Below are positions 36,475 through 45,024 of a stretch of DNA of 64,000 nucleotides, in pieces; the first letter of the stretch is position 1, and each line of letters opens with the position of its first letter. This DNA comes from an uncultured Eubacteriales bacterium. GTDB lineage: Bacteria > Bacillota > Clostridia > Oscillospirales > CAG-272. The translations under genes were made by a program, and so were the position numbers. The notes beneath the pieces are model-generated. The model saw nothing but the letters and a program-made list of their open reading frames with translations. It was not told the origin of the DNA and searched no databases. Location of the stretch: NCBI GenBank assembly GCA_948467545.1, contig CAOKER010000004.1, positions 1 to 64,000 on the forward strand, written 5' to 3'.

Positions 36475-36503
36475 TTGACAAACGTACGATTTCGTACTAT
36501 AAT
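36475..36503 (+). promoter_or_regulatory. marR-MATE promoter with operator in the spacer
   Basis: TTGACA (36475-36480) and TATAAT (36498-36503), both consensus, 17-bp spacing. The spacer is filled by the palindrome GTACGA-TT-TCGTAC (36484-36497). The placement suggests direct autorepression by the MarR protein encoded downstream. Confidence 0.85.
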
Positions 36504-36591
36504 GTAATGCCGTAGATAAGTCAATGTATCTTTTTCACTAAGGAGGGCAAGGCTGATTCCATATAACCGATAGGGCTTTGCGTCAAGTAAT

Positions 36592-37029
36592 ATGAAGTTA
36601 AGAATATCTGATAAAATTCATCGGATTAATTATCTTTCGAGCGAAATAGATTCTGTTTATCATCAGGCCACGCTTAAAATTGGTCTTAACGACAGTTCTT
36701 CAAGGGTGCTTTATACTATATGTGATAACGGAGGGGAATGCCAGCTTGCCGATATTTATAAGCTGACCGGAATTCGCAAGCAGACGGTTAATTCTGCAAT
36801 TCGCGGTCTTGAAAAGGCCGAAGCCGTATATCTTGAAAATAATGACGGCAGATCAAAGAACGTAATTTTGACCGATAAGGGGAAAGCGCTGTCGAGGAAG
36901 ACTGTCCTTAGGCTGTTTGAACTGGAAAACAGAGTATTCGGTGCATGGTCGGAGCAGGAGCTTGATATGTATATTGAACTGACCGAAAAATTTATTAATC
37001 TATTTAAAAAAGAGCTGAATGGGATATGA
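36592..37029 (+). CDS. MarR-family regulator
   Basis: 145 aa with a winged helix-turn-helix in the middle (ECQLADIYKLTGIRKQTVNS at about 48-67; wing NNDGRSKNVILTDKGK at about 84-99), standard for MarR. The start ATG has no clear ribosome site close by, although AAGGAGGG lies about 45 nt upstream; an in-frame TAG at 36571 excludes a longer start. It is followed by the MATE gene and most likely represses that exporter and itself through the palindrome in its promoter. Confidence 0.88.
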   Translation: MKLRISDKIHRINYLSSEIDSVYHQATLKIGLNDSSSRVLYTICDNGGECQLADIYKLTGIRKQTVNSAIRGLEKAEAVYLENNDGRSKNVILTDKGKALSRKTVLRLFELENRVFGAWSEQELDMYIELTEKFINLFKKELNGI

Positions 37030-37071
37030 TGGCTTACAGACACAGTGTATACGAAAGGCATGGATAAAAAA

Positions 37072-38400
37072 ATGAGGATCAGACTTTCAGATCATTTTAC
37101 ATATCGCAGACTGCTGCGCTTTACTTTGCCGTCTATTGCAATGATGATTTTTACTTCAATTTACGGTGTTGTCGACGGATATTTTGTATCAAATTTTGTC
37201 GGCAAAACTCCTTTTGCCGCAGTAAATTTTATAATGCCGTTTCTTATGATTTTAGGAACAATCGGATTTATGTTCGGAACAGGCGGAAGCGCGTTGGTTG
37301 CTAAAACGATGGGAGAGGGGAATAAGGAAAAGGCAAACAAAGATTTTTCTTTGTTCGTATATTTTTCAGCGGCAGCGGGTATTTTAATTGCCGTATTGGG
37401 AATTATTTTTATAGCTCCGATTTCCTCCGCGCTTGGCGCAGAAGGCGCTATGCTGAGCGATTCGGTTACATACGGCCGCGTTATTTTAATGGCGCTGCCT
37501 GCATATATTCTGCAGATGGAATTCCAGAGCTTTTTTGTAACGGCCGAGAAACCGCATCTCGGATTGGCTGTTACTTTAATATCCGGCTTTACCAATATGG
37601 CATTGGATGCTCTTTTTGTAGCCGTATTTCATCTTGGCCTTACCGGTGCGGCCGCGGCAACGGCGCTGAGTCAGTCAGTCGGAGGGATTATACCGCTTTT
37701 TTACTTTCTGCGTCCCAATACGAGCATTTTACGACTGACAAAAACCGGATTCAACGGAAAGTCGCTCGTTAAGGCCTGTACAAACGGCTCATCGGAATTT
37801 ATGAGCAATGTTTCAATTTCAATTGTGAGCATGCTTTATAACATACAGCTGCTTAAGTATGCTGGTGAAAACGGCGTTGCGGCATATGGCGTTCTGATGT
37901 ATGTCAGTATGATATTTTCTGCTGCGTTTATAGGATATTCCATAGGTACGGCTCCGGTAATCGGTTTTAATTACGGAGCGGGGAATGATAAAGAGCTTAA
38001 GGGACTGCTGCGTAAAAGCATACATATTATTCTTATATTCTCTGTATGCATGCTGATATTTGCCGAGTGTCTGGCTATGCCGCTTTCAAAATTATTTGTC
38101 GGTTATGACGCGGAACTACTGTCTCTGACCTGCAGAGGCTTCCGTATCTATTCGTTCGCATTTTTGTTTATGGGTTTTGCCATCTTCGGTTCAGGTTTTT
38201 TTACCGCGTTGAATGACGGACTTACGTCGGCTATGATTTCCTTTTTGAGAACCCTTGTCTTTCAGGTTATAGCCGTAATACTTATTCCTCTTGTTCTGGA
38301 TATAGACGGTATATGGCTTTCAATCGTAATTGCAGAAATGATGGCTGTTGTGGTTTCATCGATATTTTTAGCTGTAAAGAGAAAGAAATTTCATTACTGA
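37072..38400 (+). CDS. MATE-family efflux transporter
   Basis: ~442 aa with twelve hydrophobic segments. The N-terminus LRFTLPSIAMMIFTSIYGVVDGYFVSNFVG-type pattern (quoted in parts) and FIGYSIGTAPVIGFNYGAG identify a multi-antimicrobial extrusion (DinF/NorM-like) protein that uses an ion gradient to export drugs or metabolites. Three in-frame ATGs are possible (37045, 37060, 37072); GAAAGG is best placed for 37072. It lies 42 nt after marR. Confidence 0.9.
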   Translation: MRIRLSDHFTYRRLLRFTLPSIAMMIFTSIYGVVDGYFVSNFVGKTPFAAVNFIMPFLMILGTIGFMFGTGGSALVAKTMGEGNKEKANKDFSLFVYFSAAAGILIAVLGIIFIAPISSALGAEGAMLSDSVTYGRVILMALPAYILQMEFQSFFVTAEKPHLGLAVTLISGFTNMALDALFVAVFHLGLTGAAAATALSQSVGGIIPLFYFLRPNTSILRLTKTGFNGKSLVKACTNGSSEFMSNVSISIVSMLYNIQLLKYAGENGVAAYGVLMYVSMIFSAAFIGYSIGTAPVIGFNYGAGNDKELKGLLRKSIHIILIFSVCMLIFAECLAMPLSKLFVGYDAELLSLTCRGFRIYSFAFLFMGFAIFGSGFFTALNDGLTSAMISFLRTLVFQVIAVILIPLVLDIDGIWLSIVIAEMMAVVVSSIFLAVKRKKFHY

Positions 38401-38473
38401 TAGATTCACGGGCCTAAATAGATGAACAAACAAAGACGCAAAACTGTAATATTTGTAAAATGTCTTGTTTATA

Positions 38474-38502
38474 TTGAAATTGTTTTTATAATATGATATA
38501 CT
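38474..38502 (+). promoter_or_regulatory. Promoter of the dockerin/glycosidase gene
   Basis: TTGAAA (38474-38479), 17 bp, TATACT (38497-38502); leader about 70 nt. Confidence 0.7.
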
Positions 38503-38576
38503 TTAATTAATGGTTAGAACATATATTTGCAGAAAAAATAAAGGTTTATTTAAACTTAGAGAGGGGAAACGTAGAA

Positions 38577-40409
38577 TTGTCTAATTTAAAGAGGAAAAAT
38601 ATTCTGCTTGTTGTACTTGCGCTGATACTTGTCTGTATTCCGGTCATTGGATATGCGGCGGTTAATGCGGAAAACAGTTACAGCTACGGCGATATAAACG
38701 GAGACGGAGATGTCAATACAAAGGATATAGTCCGTTTGATGAAATATATCGCTAACGAAGGGGAAGGTGTTGAAGCATACGGTACCGACCTTAATAGTGA
38801 TAACAGAACGGATGCAAAGGATTTGGTACGTCTGATGAAGCATATTGCGAACAATGGAAATGGTTCGGATGATTCTTCGGGCGGTTCTTCAAGTGATTCT
38901 GTAACGACTGTTCCCGACACTGAAGTACCTGAGCCGGACAATTTCACGATCGAAGATTATTTTAAGGGCGGAGACAAAAATGAGATTGTTGCTATTGCCG
39001 ACGATCAGATATATGCTTTCAGCGGACTGAGAGGATTTTTTGGCTATACCCCTGCTGAGAAGGACAACGGTGTTTTGCTTGCAGACTCTGAATTGCTCGC
39101 AGACATTTTCGGCTTCGGTTATGAGCGTGATTCCGAAAACGGAACCCTCACATATACGTACGGAGACACAGTAATGACGTTCGATGTAAAAACAGGCGTA
39201 CTTAGCGTGGGGGACAGTGAATATGCGGAATGCCGGATTATTTCACGCGGCGAAAGACTGCTTTGTTCTGTTGAATATTTTGCCGATATGCTCGGTTATA
39301 AGGTGACGCAGGAAAACGGTGATTATGATATTACTTACCTGACATCAGATGAAGAACTTTTGACCGATGAAAAACGCGCAGAAGCCGAAGAACGCTTTGA
39401 GCTTTACCGCACGATAGTTTGTGATACAAGCGATGTGGAGGCTGATCAGAGCGGAGTTGGAAAATATGCAAAGACGGATTATGAGGACCGCCTTGTAGGA
39501 ATTGCTTATTCTACTTGGTTTGAGTATAATAGTAAATGGAAAAATACATGGGATTTGCCTCTCGACGGAATATATCGTTCCAACAACCGCGAGGCAATAT
39601 ACAGGCACGGTAAAATGTTTGCTGACGCAGGAGTGGATTTTGTGTTTATCGACTGGTCAAATAATACTTTTTATGAGCCTGATAAACAATATGACTACGG
39701 TATGAATATGATTGAAAGCGCTACCGATCTTCTCTTTGAGATATGGTCCGAAATTCCGAATGCTCCAAAGATTTGTATTTTTGTAGGACCCGGACATATG
39801 TTGGGCAGGGATAATCCGCTTGACAGCGGACTTCATCAGAAAAAAGTAGACCAGGTTTATGATACTTATTTGAATAATCCCGAGCATCCCGAATATGCGG
39901 ATATGTATTTCCGCTATGATGGAAAACCTCTTTTGATTTGTTATGCGGCTACGCCTACTGAATACGGGGCTAATCCGTCGTGGACGGATGCCAGATTTAC
40001 AGTCAGATGGATGACAGGATATGTAGGTCAGCAGAATAAGCTTTTGGCAAATAAGACCGATCTTCTTTCCGCAGGCTTCTGGAGCTGGGAAGAGAGAGGA
40101 GCTCAGACCTTTACTGTTCTGAACGGACGTGTTGAGGCAATTACATGTGTTGCAGCATCACGCGGCGACGGAACCATTCCGGCACATACGCGTCAGAACG
40201 GCGCTACACTTAAAGAGCAGTTCCAGCGCGCAAACGATCTCGGAGCAGGGGTTGTACTGTTGTCCACATGGAATGAATGGATACTCAGCGAGCAGATTTC
40301 TGTTGAGGAGTCGAAAGATTTAGAGCCGTCCGAGAAGCTTGGTACGTTCTATTATGATTTGATGACATGGCAGATTGCGAAGTATAAAGGTCTTACGCTT
40401 GTTAAATAA
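38577..40409 (+). CDS. Secreted protein: dockerin repeats, CuAO-N-like domain, GH71/GH99-like glycosidase
   Basis: 610 aa, TTG start with GAGGGG upstream. Signal peptide 1-32. Two dockerin-type calcium loops follow: GDINGDGDVNTKDIVRLMKY at 38-57 and TDLNSDNRTDAKDLVRLMKH at 70-89. After a Ser/Gly linker comes a domain (about 145-265) with repeated beta units like the copper-amine-oxidase N-terminal fold. The catalytic part (about 310-610) has VGIAYSTWF, DFVFIDWSNNTF, ICIFVGPGH and STWNEWILSEQ, as in GH71/GH99-like endo-acting enzymes. A dockerin implies binding to a cohesin scaffold; none is in this window. Substrate could be alpha-mannan or alpha-glucan (family inference). Confidence 0.8.
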   Translation: MSNLKRKNILLVVLALILVCIPVIGYAAVNAENSYSYGDINGDGDVNTKDIVRLMKYIANEGEGVEAYGTDLNSDNRTDAKDLVRLMKHIANNGNGSDDSSGGSSSDSVTTVPDTEVPEPDNFTIEDYFKGGDKNEIVAIADDQIYAFSGLRGFFGYTPAEKDNGVLLADSELLADIFGFGYERDSENGTLTYTYGDTVMTFDVKTGVLSVGDSEYAECRIISRGERLLCSVEYFADMLGYKVTQENGDYDITYLTSDEELLTDEKRAEAEERFELYRTIVCDTSDVEADQSGVGKYAKTDYEDRLVGIAYSTWFEYNSKWKNTWDLPLDGIYRSNNREAIYRHGKMFADAGVDFVFIDWSNNTFYEPDKQYDYGMNMIESATDLLFEIWSEIPNAPKICIFVGPGHMLGRDNPLDSGLHQKKVDQVYDTYLNNPEHPEYADMYFRYDGKPLLICYAATPTEYGANPSWTDARFTVRWMTGYVGQQNKLLANKTDLLSAGFWSWEERGAQTFTVLNGRVEAITCVAASRGDGTIPAHTRQNGATLKEQFQRANDLGAGVVLLSTWNEWILSEQISVEESKDLEPSEKLGTFYYDLMTWQIAKYKGLTLVK

Positions 40410-40433
40410 CATTACGTACTTGCGCCTTATTGA

Positions 40434-40470
40434 AAAAATCCGGCTTTGGTGTTTCCAGAGCCGGATTTTT
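40434..40470 (+). terminator. Intrinsic terminator
   Basis: AAAATCCGGCT (40435-40445) pairs with AGCCGGATTTT (40459-40469) with flanking A and T runs. Confidence 0.9.
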
Positions 40471-40535
40471 GCTGTTTTACATGTTTGTTAAAAAATACTT
40501 AAGATACACTTTTAATATAGATTTTTATAATATAC

Positions 40536-40650
40536 TGTGATATAATAATCTCAAGGCTGAAGCTTTTTGATTAGCAAGTTTCGTTTCGCTCTCGATGACA
40601 GCGATTTCGCAGAGCAAAACTACGAAACATTGTCGGCTTGCCGTAAGCCG
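40536..40650 (+). repeat. Dispersed element family A, copy 4
   Basis: TGTGATATAATAATCTCAAGG at the 5' end includes the extended -10 TGATATAAT. It continues with GAAGCTTTTTGATTAGC, AAGTTTCGTTTCGCT, CAGCGATTTCGC, AGAGCAAAAC and ACGAAACATTG. GTTTCGT / ACGAAAC and GCTCT / AGAGC can pair. A short hairpin CGGCTT-GCCGT-AAGCCG follows (40634-40650), which could end a small transcript. This copy is the best preserved. Confidence 0.75.
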
Positions 40651-40708
40651 TAATTTATAATACAATAAACTAACGGGTGTTGTTTATACACGGCAGTTTT
40701 ATTAACCC

Positions 40709-41212
40709 TTACGAAGCAATTACCTCACGAAGTGCGCAAATCTTGTCGGCTATTGTAACAATATAGCTTTCCTTGTGTCTGGGCGGTTTGATATTTACCG
40801 GAAACATATGTTTTTCAATGATGTCGCGTTCGATTTCCGACAGATTAAAATCCCTTTCTGCATTGCGCAGTGCGGTACGTGCATGCGTAAAGCCGTGTAG
40901 TTTATGTTTCGGATCACGTTCGTGCCAGTCGTAGAGAAAGTAATCGTGAAGAAGGGCTCCTCTTATCATACTTTTAATATCCGCATGTATGCGAAGTGTC
41001 TGAGCAATGTTGATACTCATCAGGGCTACGGATACAGAGTGTGAATAACAGCTTATTCCTCCGTGCTGTATGAAATTTTTTTCACTTTGCATTCCCGATG
41101 ACGAGATAATATCGCCTGCATATTTTTCTATCAGCTTTTCCGCGTAGCGGTTCTCCTTGCTTTTTCCGAGTGGTTTTATTTTTTTGAATAAATTTATAGA
41201 AACGGTTACCAT
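40709..41212 (-). CDS. HD-domain phosphohydrolase
   Basis: ~167 aa HD-domain protein: a histidine in CYSHSVSVALMS, the metal pair in GALLHDYFLYDWHE (HD at about 88-89), and later histidines in HGFTHARTAL and EKHMFP. This is the arrangement of small uncharacterised HD hydrolases of the YqeK-like group. A promoter with TATAAT at 41219-41224 puts the transcription start at or very near ATG 41212, so the mRNA may be leaderless; the open frame reaches 41275 but without a ribosome site. Divergent from the TetR gene. Confidence 0.8.
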   Translation of the reverse strand: MVTVSINLFKKIKPLGKSKENRYAEKLIEKYAGDIISSSGMQSEKNFIQHGGISCYSHSVSVALMSINIAQTLRIHADIKSMIRGALLHDYFLYDWHERDPKHKLHGFTHARTALRNAERDFNLSEIERDIIEKHMFPVNIKPPRHKESYIVTIADKICALREVIAS

Positions 41213-41218
41213 ACGCCT

Positions 41219-41247
41219 ATTATATACGCTATGTCCCGGATAATCAA
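41219..41247 (-). promoter_or_regulatory. Promoter of the HD-domain gene
   Basis: On the minus strand TTGATT (41242-41247), 17 bp, TATAAT (41219-41224). The distance from the -10 to ATG 41212 is 6 nt. Confidence 0.65.
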
Positions 41248-41322
41248 CGGACATATTTTTTTGTAAATGGAACATAAGAAACGAATTTCAGATTTTACGT
41301 ATAGTAGTAATGGATTTTTAAA

Positions 41323-41910
41323 ATGATTGAAAAAGAAAGCAAAGATCGGCGTTATAAAAGAACAAAATTTGTTATACGCAGGGCATTTGAAGAACTGATT
41401 TCCGAAAAAGATATAAATGATATAACAATTACGGAAATTGCGTCTGCCGCAAATATAAACAGGAAAACCTTTTATGCCCATTATGACGGAATATATAAAT
41501 TGATTGAAGAAATTGAGAATGAAATCACTGAAGAGTTTGATTTGGCAATTTCTAAAACGGACTTGGTAAATGATCCTTACGGAATATATAATGTATTTCG
41601 AATAATGACCGATATTGTAAATAAAAATGTAGATTTTTATGCCGGACTTTTGGGCTCGGGACACAATAGCTTATTGCGTAATAAGCTTATAGGCCTGATT
41701 AAACAGCGGGTCAAAGCTTCTATTTCTTCAAATTCCGATATTGAAGATGCCAGACTCGATATCGCGCTTGACTATGTTATTGCGGGAACAATAGAGGTAT
41801 ACGGAAAATGGTTCAAACACGGGAAGAATATGTCTATCGAGCAGCTTTCAGAGGCTGTAAAAAAAATTACCGAGTTTGGTATAAACGGGCTTCTCAGTCA
41901 TGAAATTTAA
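41323..41910 (+). CDS. TetR-family regulator
   Basis: 195 aa. N-terminal TetR helix-turn-helix (FVIRRAFEELISEKDINDIT and ITEIASAANINRKTFYAHY at about 37-55) and a helical ligand/dimer domain with a DLVNDPYG segment as in the TetR_C_7/YvdT-like group. It precedes the TauE/SafE gene by 62 nt on the same strand and likely controls it and/or the divergent HD gene. Confidence 0.87.
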   Translation: MIEKESKDRRYKRTKFVIRRAFEELISEKDINDITITEIASAANINRKTFYAHYDGIYKLIEEIENEITEEFDLAISKTDLVNDPYGIYNVFRIMTDIVNKNVDFYAGLLGSGHNSLLRNKLIGLIKQRVKASISSNSDIEDARLDIALDYVIAGTIEVYGKWFKHGKNMSIEQLSEAVKKITEFGINGLLSHEI

Positions 41911-41972
41911 ATATTTTTGTGAGTACATTTTTCTGCGTGACATTTATAACATAGAAAGGAAACGCGGTTAAT

Positions 41973-42746
41973 ATGGAATTATTTATTACAGTTCTCGTTA
42001 CGTTTTTTGCAGGTATGGGAGCCGGACTTGGCACCGGATTCGCAGGAATGAGTGCCGCGGCTGTTATTTCCCCGATGCTCATTACTTTTTTGAACATAGA
42101 TCCTTATGTTGCCGTCGGAATTGCGCTTTCCTCCGATGTACTTGCGAGCGCGGTTTCAGCCTATACTTACGGGAAAAACAAAAATATTGATATACGCAAC
42201 GGTTTGGTCATGATGCTCAGCGTGCTTTTATTTACCGTTGTCGGAAGCTATACTTCGAGTTTTGTTCCGTCGCTGACGATGGGAAGCTTTTCTACCGTCA
42301 TGACATTTCTGCTTGGTATAAAATTTATTGTTCGTCCCGTTATGACGACTAAAGAGACAATGGCCGAGGCAAGTCAAAAAAAGAGGGCTGTACAGTCGTT
42401 GCTGTGCGGAGCATTGATTGGATTTATATGCGGTTTTGTAGGAGCCGGAGGCGGAATGATGATGCTTTTGATTTTGACAAGTGTTCTGGGGTATGAGCTT
42501 AAAACCGCAGTCGGTACGTCCGTTTTCATTATGTCATTTACAGCGTTGACGGGCGCAGTCTCGCATTTTGCTATCGGAAGCATGCCTGATATTACCGTAA
42601 CAGTGCTTTGTATATTGTTTACTTTGATTTGGGCGCAAATTGCAGCCCGTTATGCAAATAAGGCAAAGCCGGAGACTTTGAACAGAGCGGTCGGAATTGT
42701 ACTGGTTCTTCTGGGAACTGTAATTCTTGTTTTCTCGTTAGTATGA
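41973..42746 (+). CDS. TauE/SafE-family membrane protein (putative sulfite/organosulfonate exporter)
   Basis: 257 aa, about eight hydrophobic segments in two halves, each with the family motif: GTGFAGMSAAAVISPML (about 17-33) and ICGFVGAGGGMMMLLIL (about 150-166). TauE/SafE proteins export sulfite, sulfoacetate or related anions. AAAGGA precedes the ATG at a long spacing. It follows tetR; a sulfur-related block begins 2.7 kb further on. Confidence 0.87.
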   Translation: MELFITVLVTFFAGMGAGLGTGFAGMSAAAVISPMLITFLNIDPYVAVGIALSSDVLASAVSAYTYGKNKNIDIRNGLVMMLSVLLFTVVGSYTSSFVPSLTMGSFSTVMTFLLGIKFIVRPVMTTKETMAEASQKKRAVQSLLCGALIGFICGFVGAGGGMMMLLILTSVLGYELKTAVGTSVFIMSFTALTGAVSHFAIGSMPDITVTVLCILFTLIWAQIAARYANKAKPETLNRAVGIVLVLLGTVILVFSLV

Positions 42747-42790
42747 TCGAACTTTTTTCTCGTTAGTATGACCTGACTTTGACTACTGAT

Positions 42791-42908
42791 GGCGCCGTGT
42801 TATGGCTGTATAAATAAAAGCGAGCCTTGCTTTTTGTATAATCGGCAAGGCTCACGGCAATACTCCAACCTGTCGCCGTCGCGGAATAATGTGTCGGCGC
42901 TCTTTTTT
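42791..42908. terminator. Nested hairpins between convergent genes
   Basis: An inner 9-bp stem GAGCCTTGC (42822-42830) / GCAAGGCTC (42845-42853) lies within an outer GCGCCG (42792-42797) / CGGCGC (42895-42900) pairing that ends in TCTTTTTTT. It likely terminates the TauE transcript and perhaps the ACP transcript in reverse. Confidence 0.55.
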
Positions 42909-42917
42909 TGTATAAAT

Positions 42918-43163
42918 TTACGTTCGGATTTTCTCTTCGATTTTGTCAGCCATCTCCCCGACGTTTTTCATTTTGACGACTTCTTTCATACTAAAGGATA
43001 TATCGAAAGCATCCTCTACCGATGAAATAAGTGTAATATGCGTAAGTGATTCCCATCCGTCAATATCGGCGGAGGTTGTGGAATCGTTTACCTGTATATC
43101 GGGATCGTCAAACACATCGCAAAAGACCTCGTTAAGTTTTTTAAATATCTCTTCTCTGTTCAT
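42918..43163 (-). CDS. Acyl carrier protein
   Basis: 81-aa ACP. The phosphopantetheine serine is S39 in DGWESLTHI (a W-E-S-L variant of DSL), in an acidic four-helix protein. AAAAGGAG precedes ATG 43163; the frame is open 30 codons upstream but unlikely used. It lies 82 nt downstream of the FkbH-like gene, so it is the probable acceptor of the group FkbH loads. It is not a housekeeping fatty-acid ACP by context. Confidence 0.87.
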   Translation of the reverse strand: MNREEIFKKLNEVFCDVFDDPDIQVNDSTTSADIDGWESLTHITLISSVEDAFDISFSMKEVVKMKNVGEMADKIEEKIRT

Positions 43164-43245
43164 AATATATGTTCTCCTTTTAATATAACAAAACTGGAAA
43201 ATTCGCGCCGCATTGCGGCGGCCGATAATACCTTCATTTTTATCT

Positions 43246-45024
43246 TTAATCATCGGCGATTTTTATTACGCTGTTTTTGTTTTCATAGTTTGTAAGATCC
43301 AGAATCCATTCTGTATTTTCGTTTTTATCGTAAATTTTTGTAAAGCCCATATCCGCGTAAAAGTTTTTAACCATATTATTTTTCTGTGTTTTATAATAAA
43401 ATCCGTGAAGATATTTGATTCCGTCATTAGCCGCCGCGGCTGCAATTTCGTCCATCATCGCGTATTCCATGCCGCGTTTCAGTACTCTGCAGCTCATAAG
43501 CCAAAGTATCAGATCAAGACGGTCTGAGTTTATCCTGCCGATGACCGCCGCAACGATTCCGTTGTCGCCGAATTTATCGGTCAGCTTGCCGCATCGGCAT
43601 ATATATTCCTCGTTTTTTGCCGCCGCGGCTATTTCCGCCTCGGTAAAACGGCGTGTTGTAAGATTGAATTGATTGGATTTATTGGTAAGCTGAGCGATTC
43701 TTGAAAGATATATCGGAACAAACGGTTTAATTTCAGCCGTCATTTCAAGCGACAGAAGATAGTCGTGATAATTTTCAAAGCTTTTCCGAAGCTTTAACCG
43801 TTCTGCGTTTGCCATATACATATCACTGCGGTTTAAATCTTCCGCAGAAAGCTCGGTAGCTTCAAAGAAACCGCTTCGGTCTACAGTAATAATATAATTT
43901 TCCGGTCTGTCTATAGCGGGTGCCGCGATTTCCGGAATACTGCCCTGTACAATTGCACGTTCTGCCGGATTGTCGTCTATAAATACAATGCTTTCGGGAA
44001 GTATATTCAGCTCGGAAGCAATTTCGGAAATATTTTTGTCTTTGTTTTCCCAATTGGATTTGATAATTACGAAATCCTCAGGTCTGAGTGTACCTTCCGG
44101 ATGACGCAGACCGGAAATCGCATTTTCTAAATCGTTTTTTGAATTTATGCACAGCATAACTCCCCATGATTTCATTTCTTTCAGATAGCTTTGAAATTCT
44201 GAATATGCCTGACCTACAGAGGTTTCATGTCCGATTTCAATTTCTTCGGGGCCGTCGTCTCCTATTACTCCTCCCCAAAGCGTATTGTCAAGGTCTATTG
44301 CGGCCGCCTTTTTATTTTTACCGTAGATACTTTTAATGATATTTGAAAGATTAAATGCAAAATACGGTATTGCCTCAAGGCACATACAATATTTATACAT
44401 ATGCCAGTACAGCGGATTTGACCATTTTTGAAGCCCGAAATCCGCGCTCAGGTATTGTATATCATTAATGAAAAAAGAAGAATGAGTTTGTGCGTAAGAA
44501 TAGAAGCGCATATTCAGCCGTGCAAGAAAATTTGTTTTTCCGTGAACATCATAAGTATCGCGGTTACCGAGCGTTCGGTAGTACGGAGGTTCAAAGTTAT
44601 TTTGAATTATAGGACAGCCGAACTTTGTACGCAGGGTATCCCACATTACGCAAAACTTATTATATTGTTCCTCCATAATGACGGAAATTTCATTTTCGTT
44701 CATCTGAGGTTCAGGAAATCTCTCTACATTGCGTGAAGACGTGTGGATAAAGACTATATCCGGAGAAAAATTCTGAAGTTCATCGCCGAACATAGCGTCC
44801 TCAAAATATCTTCCGAATTCGGATTCATAAAATTCGGGATAAATTCCGTAATTAAGCAGAAAAAGCTCCAAAATTTCTATAATATCGTGTGTTGTTGAAC
44901 CGCCCAAAACGGCGATTTTCTTTTTTATATTATAGGGTTGCTGTTTTATCAGCTCACGCCTGATCTTTCTTCGCTTTTTCAAAATTTCAGAAGGATCAAA
45001 CGGATATGTAAGCATCGGGTGCAT
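43246..45024 (-). CDS. FkbH-like HAD-IIIC protein
   Basis: ~592 aa. The N-terminal ~240 residues are SGNH-like, with HTSSRN and NNFEPPYYR segments. A HAD-IIIC domain follows, with KAAAIDLDNTLWGGVIGDDG (motif I aspartates at about 250-252) and VFIDDNPAERA. The C-terminal ~150 residues form a GNAT-like domain (SNQFNLTTRRF...). FkbH proteins dephosphorylate 1,3-bisphosphoglycerate and load a glyceryl group onto an ACP, and an ACP gene lies directly downstream. AAAGG lies 11 nt before ATG 45024. No polyketide synthase is present. Confidence 0.88.
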   Translation of the reverse strand: MHPMLTYPFDPSEILKKRRKIRRELIKQQPYNIKKKIAVLGGSTTHDIIEILELFLLNYGIYPEFYESEFGRYFEDAMFGDELQNFSPDIVFIHTSSRNVERFPEPQMNENEISVIMEEQYNKFCVMWDTLRTKFGCPIIQNNFEPPYYRTLGNRDTYDVHGKTNFLARLNMRFYSYAQTHSSFFINDIQYLSADFGLQKWSNPLYWHMYKYCMCLEAIPYFAFNLSNIIKSIYGKNKKAAAIDLDNTLWGGVIGDDGPEEIEIGHETSVGQAYSEFQSYLKEMKSWGVMLCINSKNDLENAISGLRHPEGTLRPEDFVIIKSNWENKDKNISEIASELNILPESIVFIDDNPAERAIVQGSIPEIAAPAIDRPENYIITVDRSGFFEATELSAEDLNRSDMYMANAERLKLRKSFENYHDYLLSLEMTAEIKPFVPIYLSRIAQLTNKSNQFNLTTRRFTEAEIAAAAKNEEYICRCGKLTDKFGDNGIVAAVIGRINSDRLDLILWLMSCRVLKRGMEYAMMDEIAAAAANDGIKYLHGFYYKTQKNNMVKNFYADMGFTKIYDKNENTEWILDLTNYENKNSVIKIADD

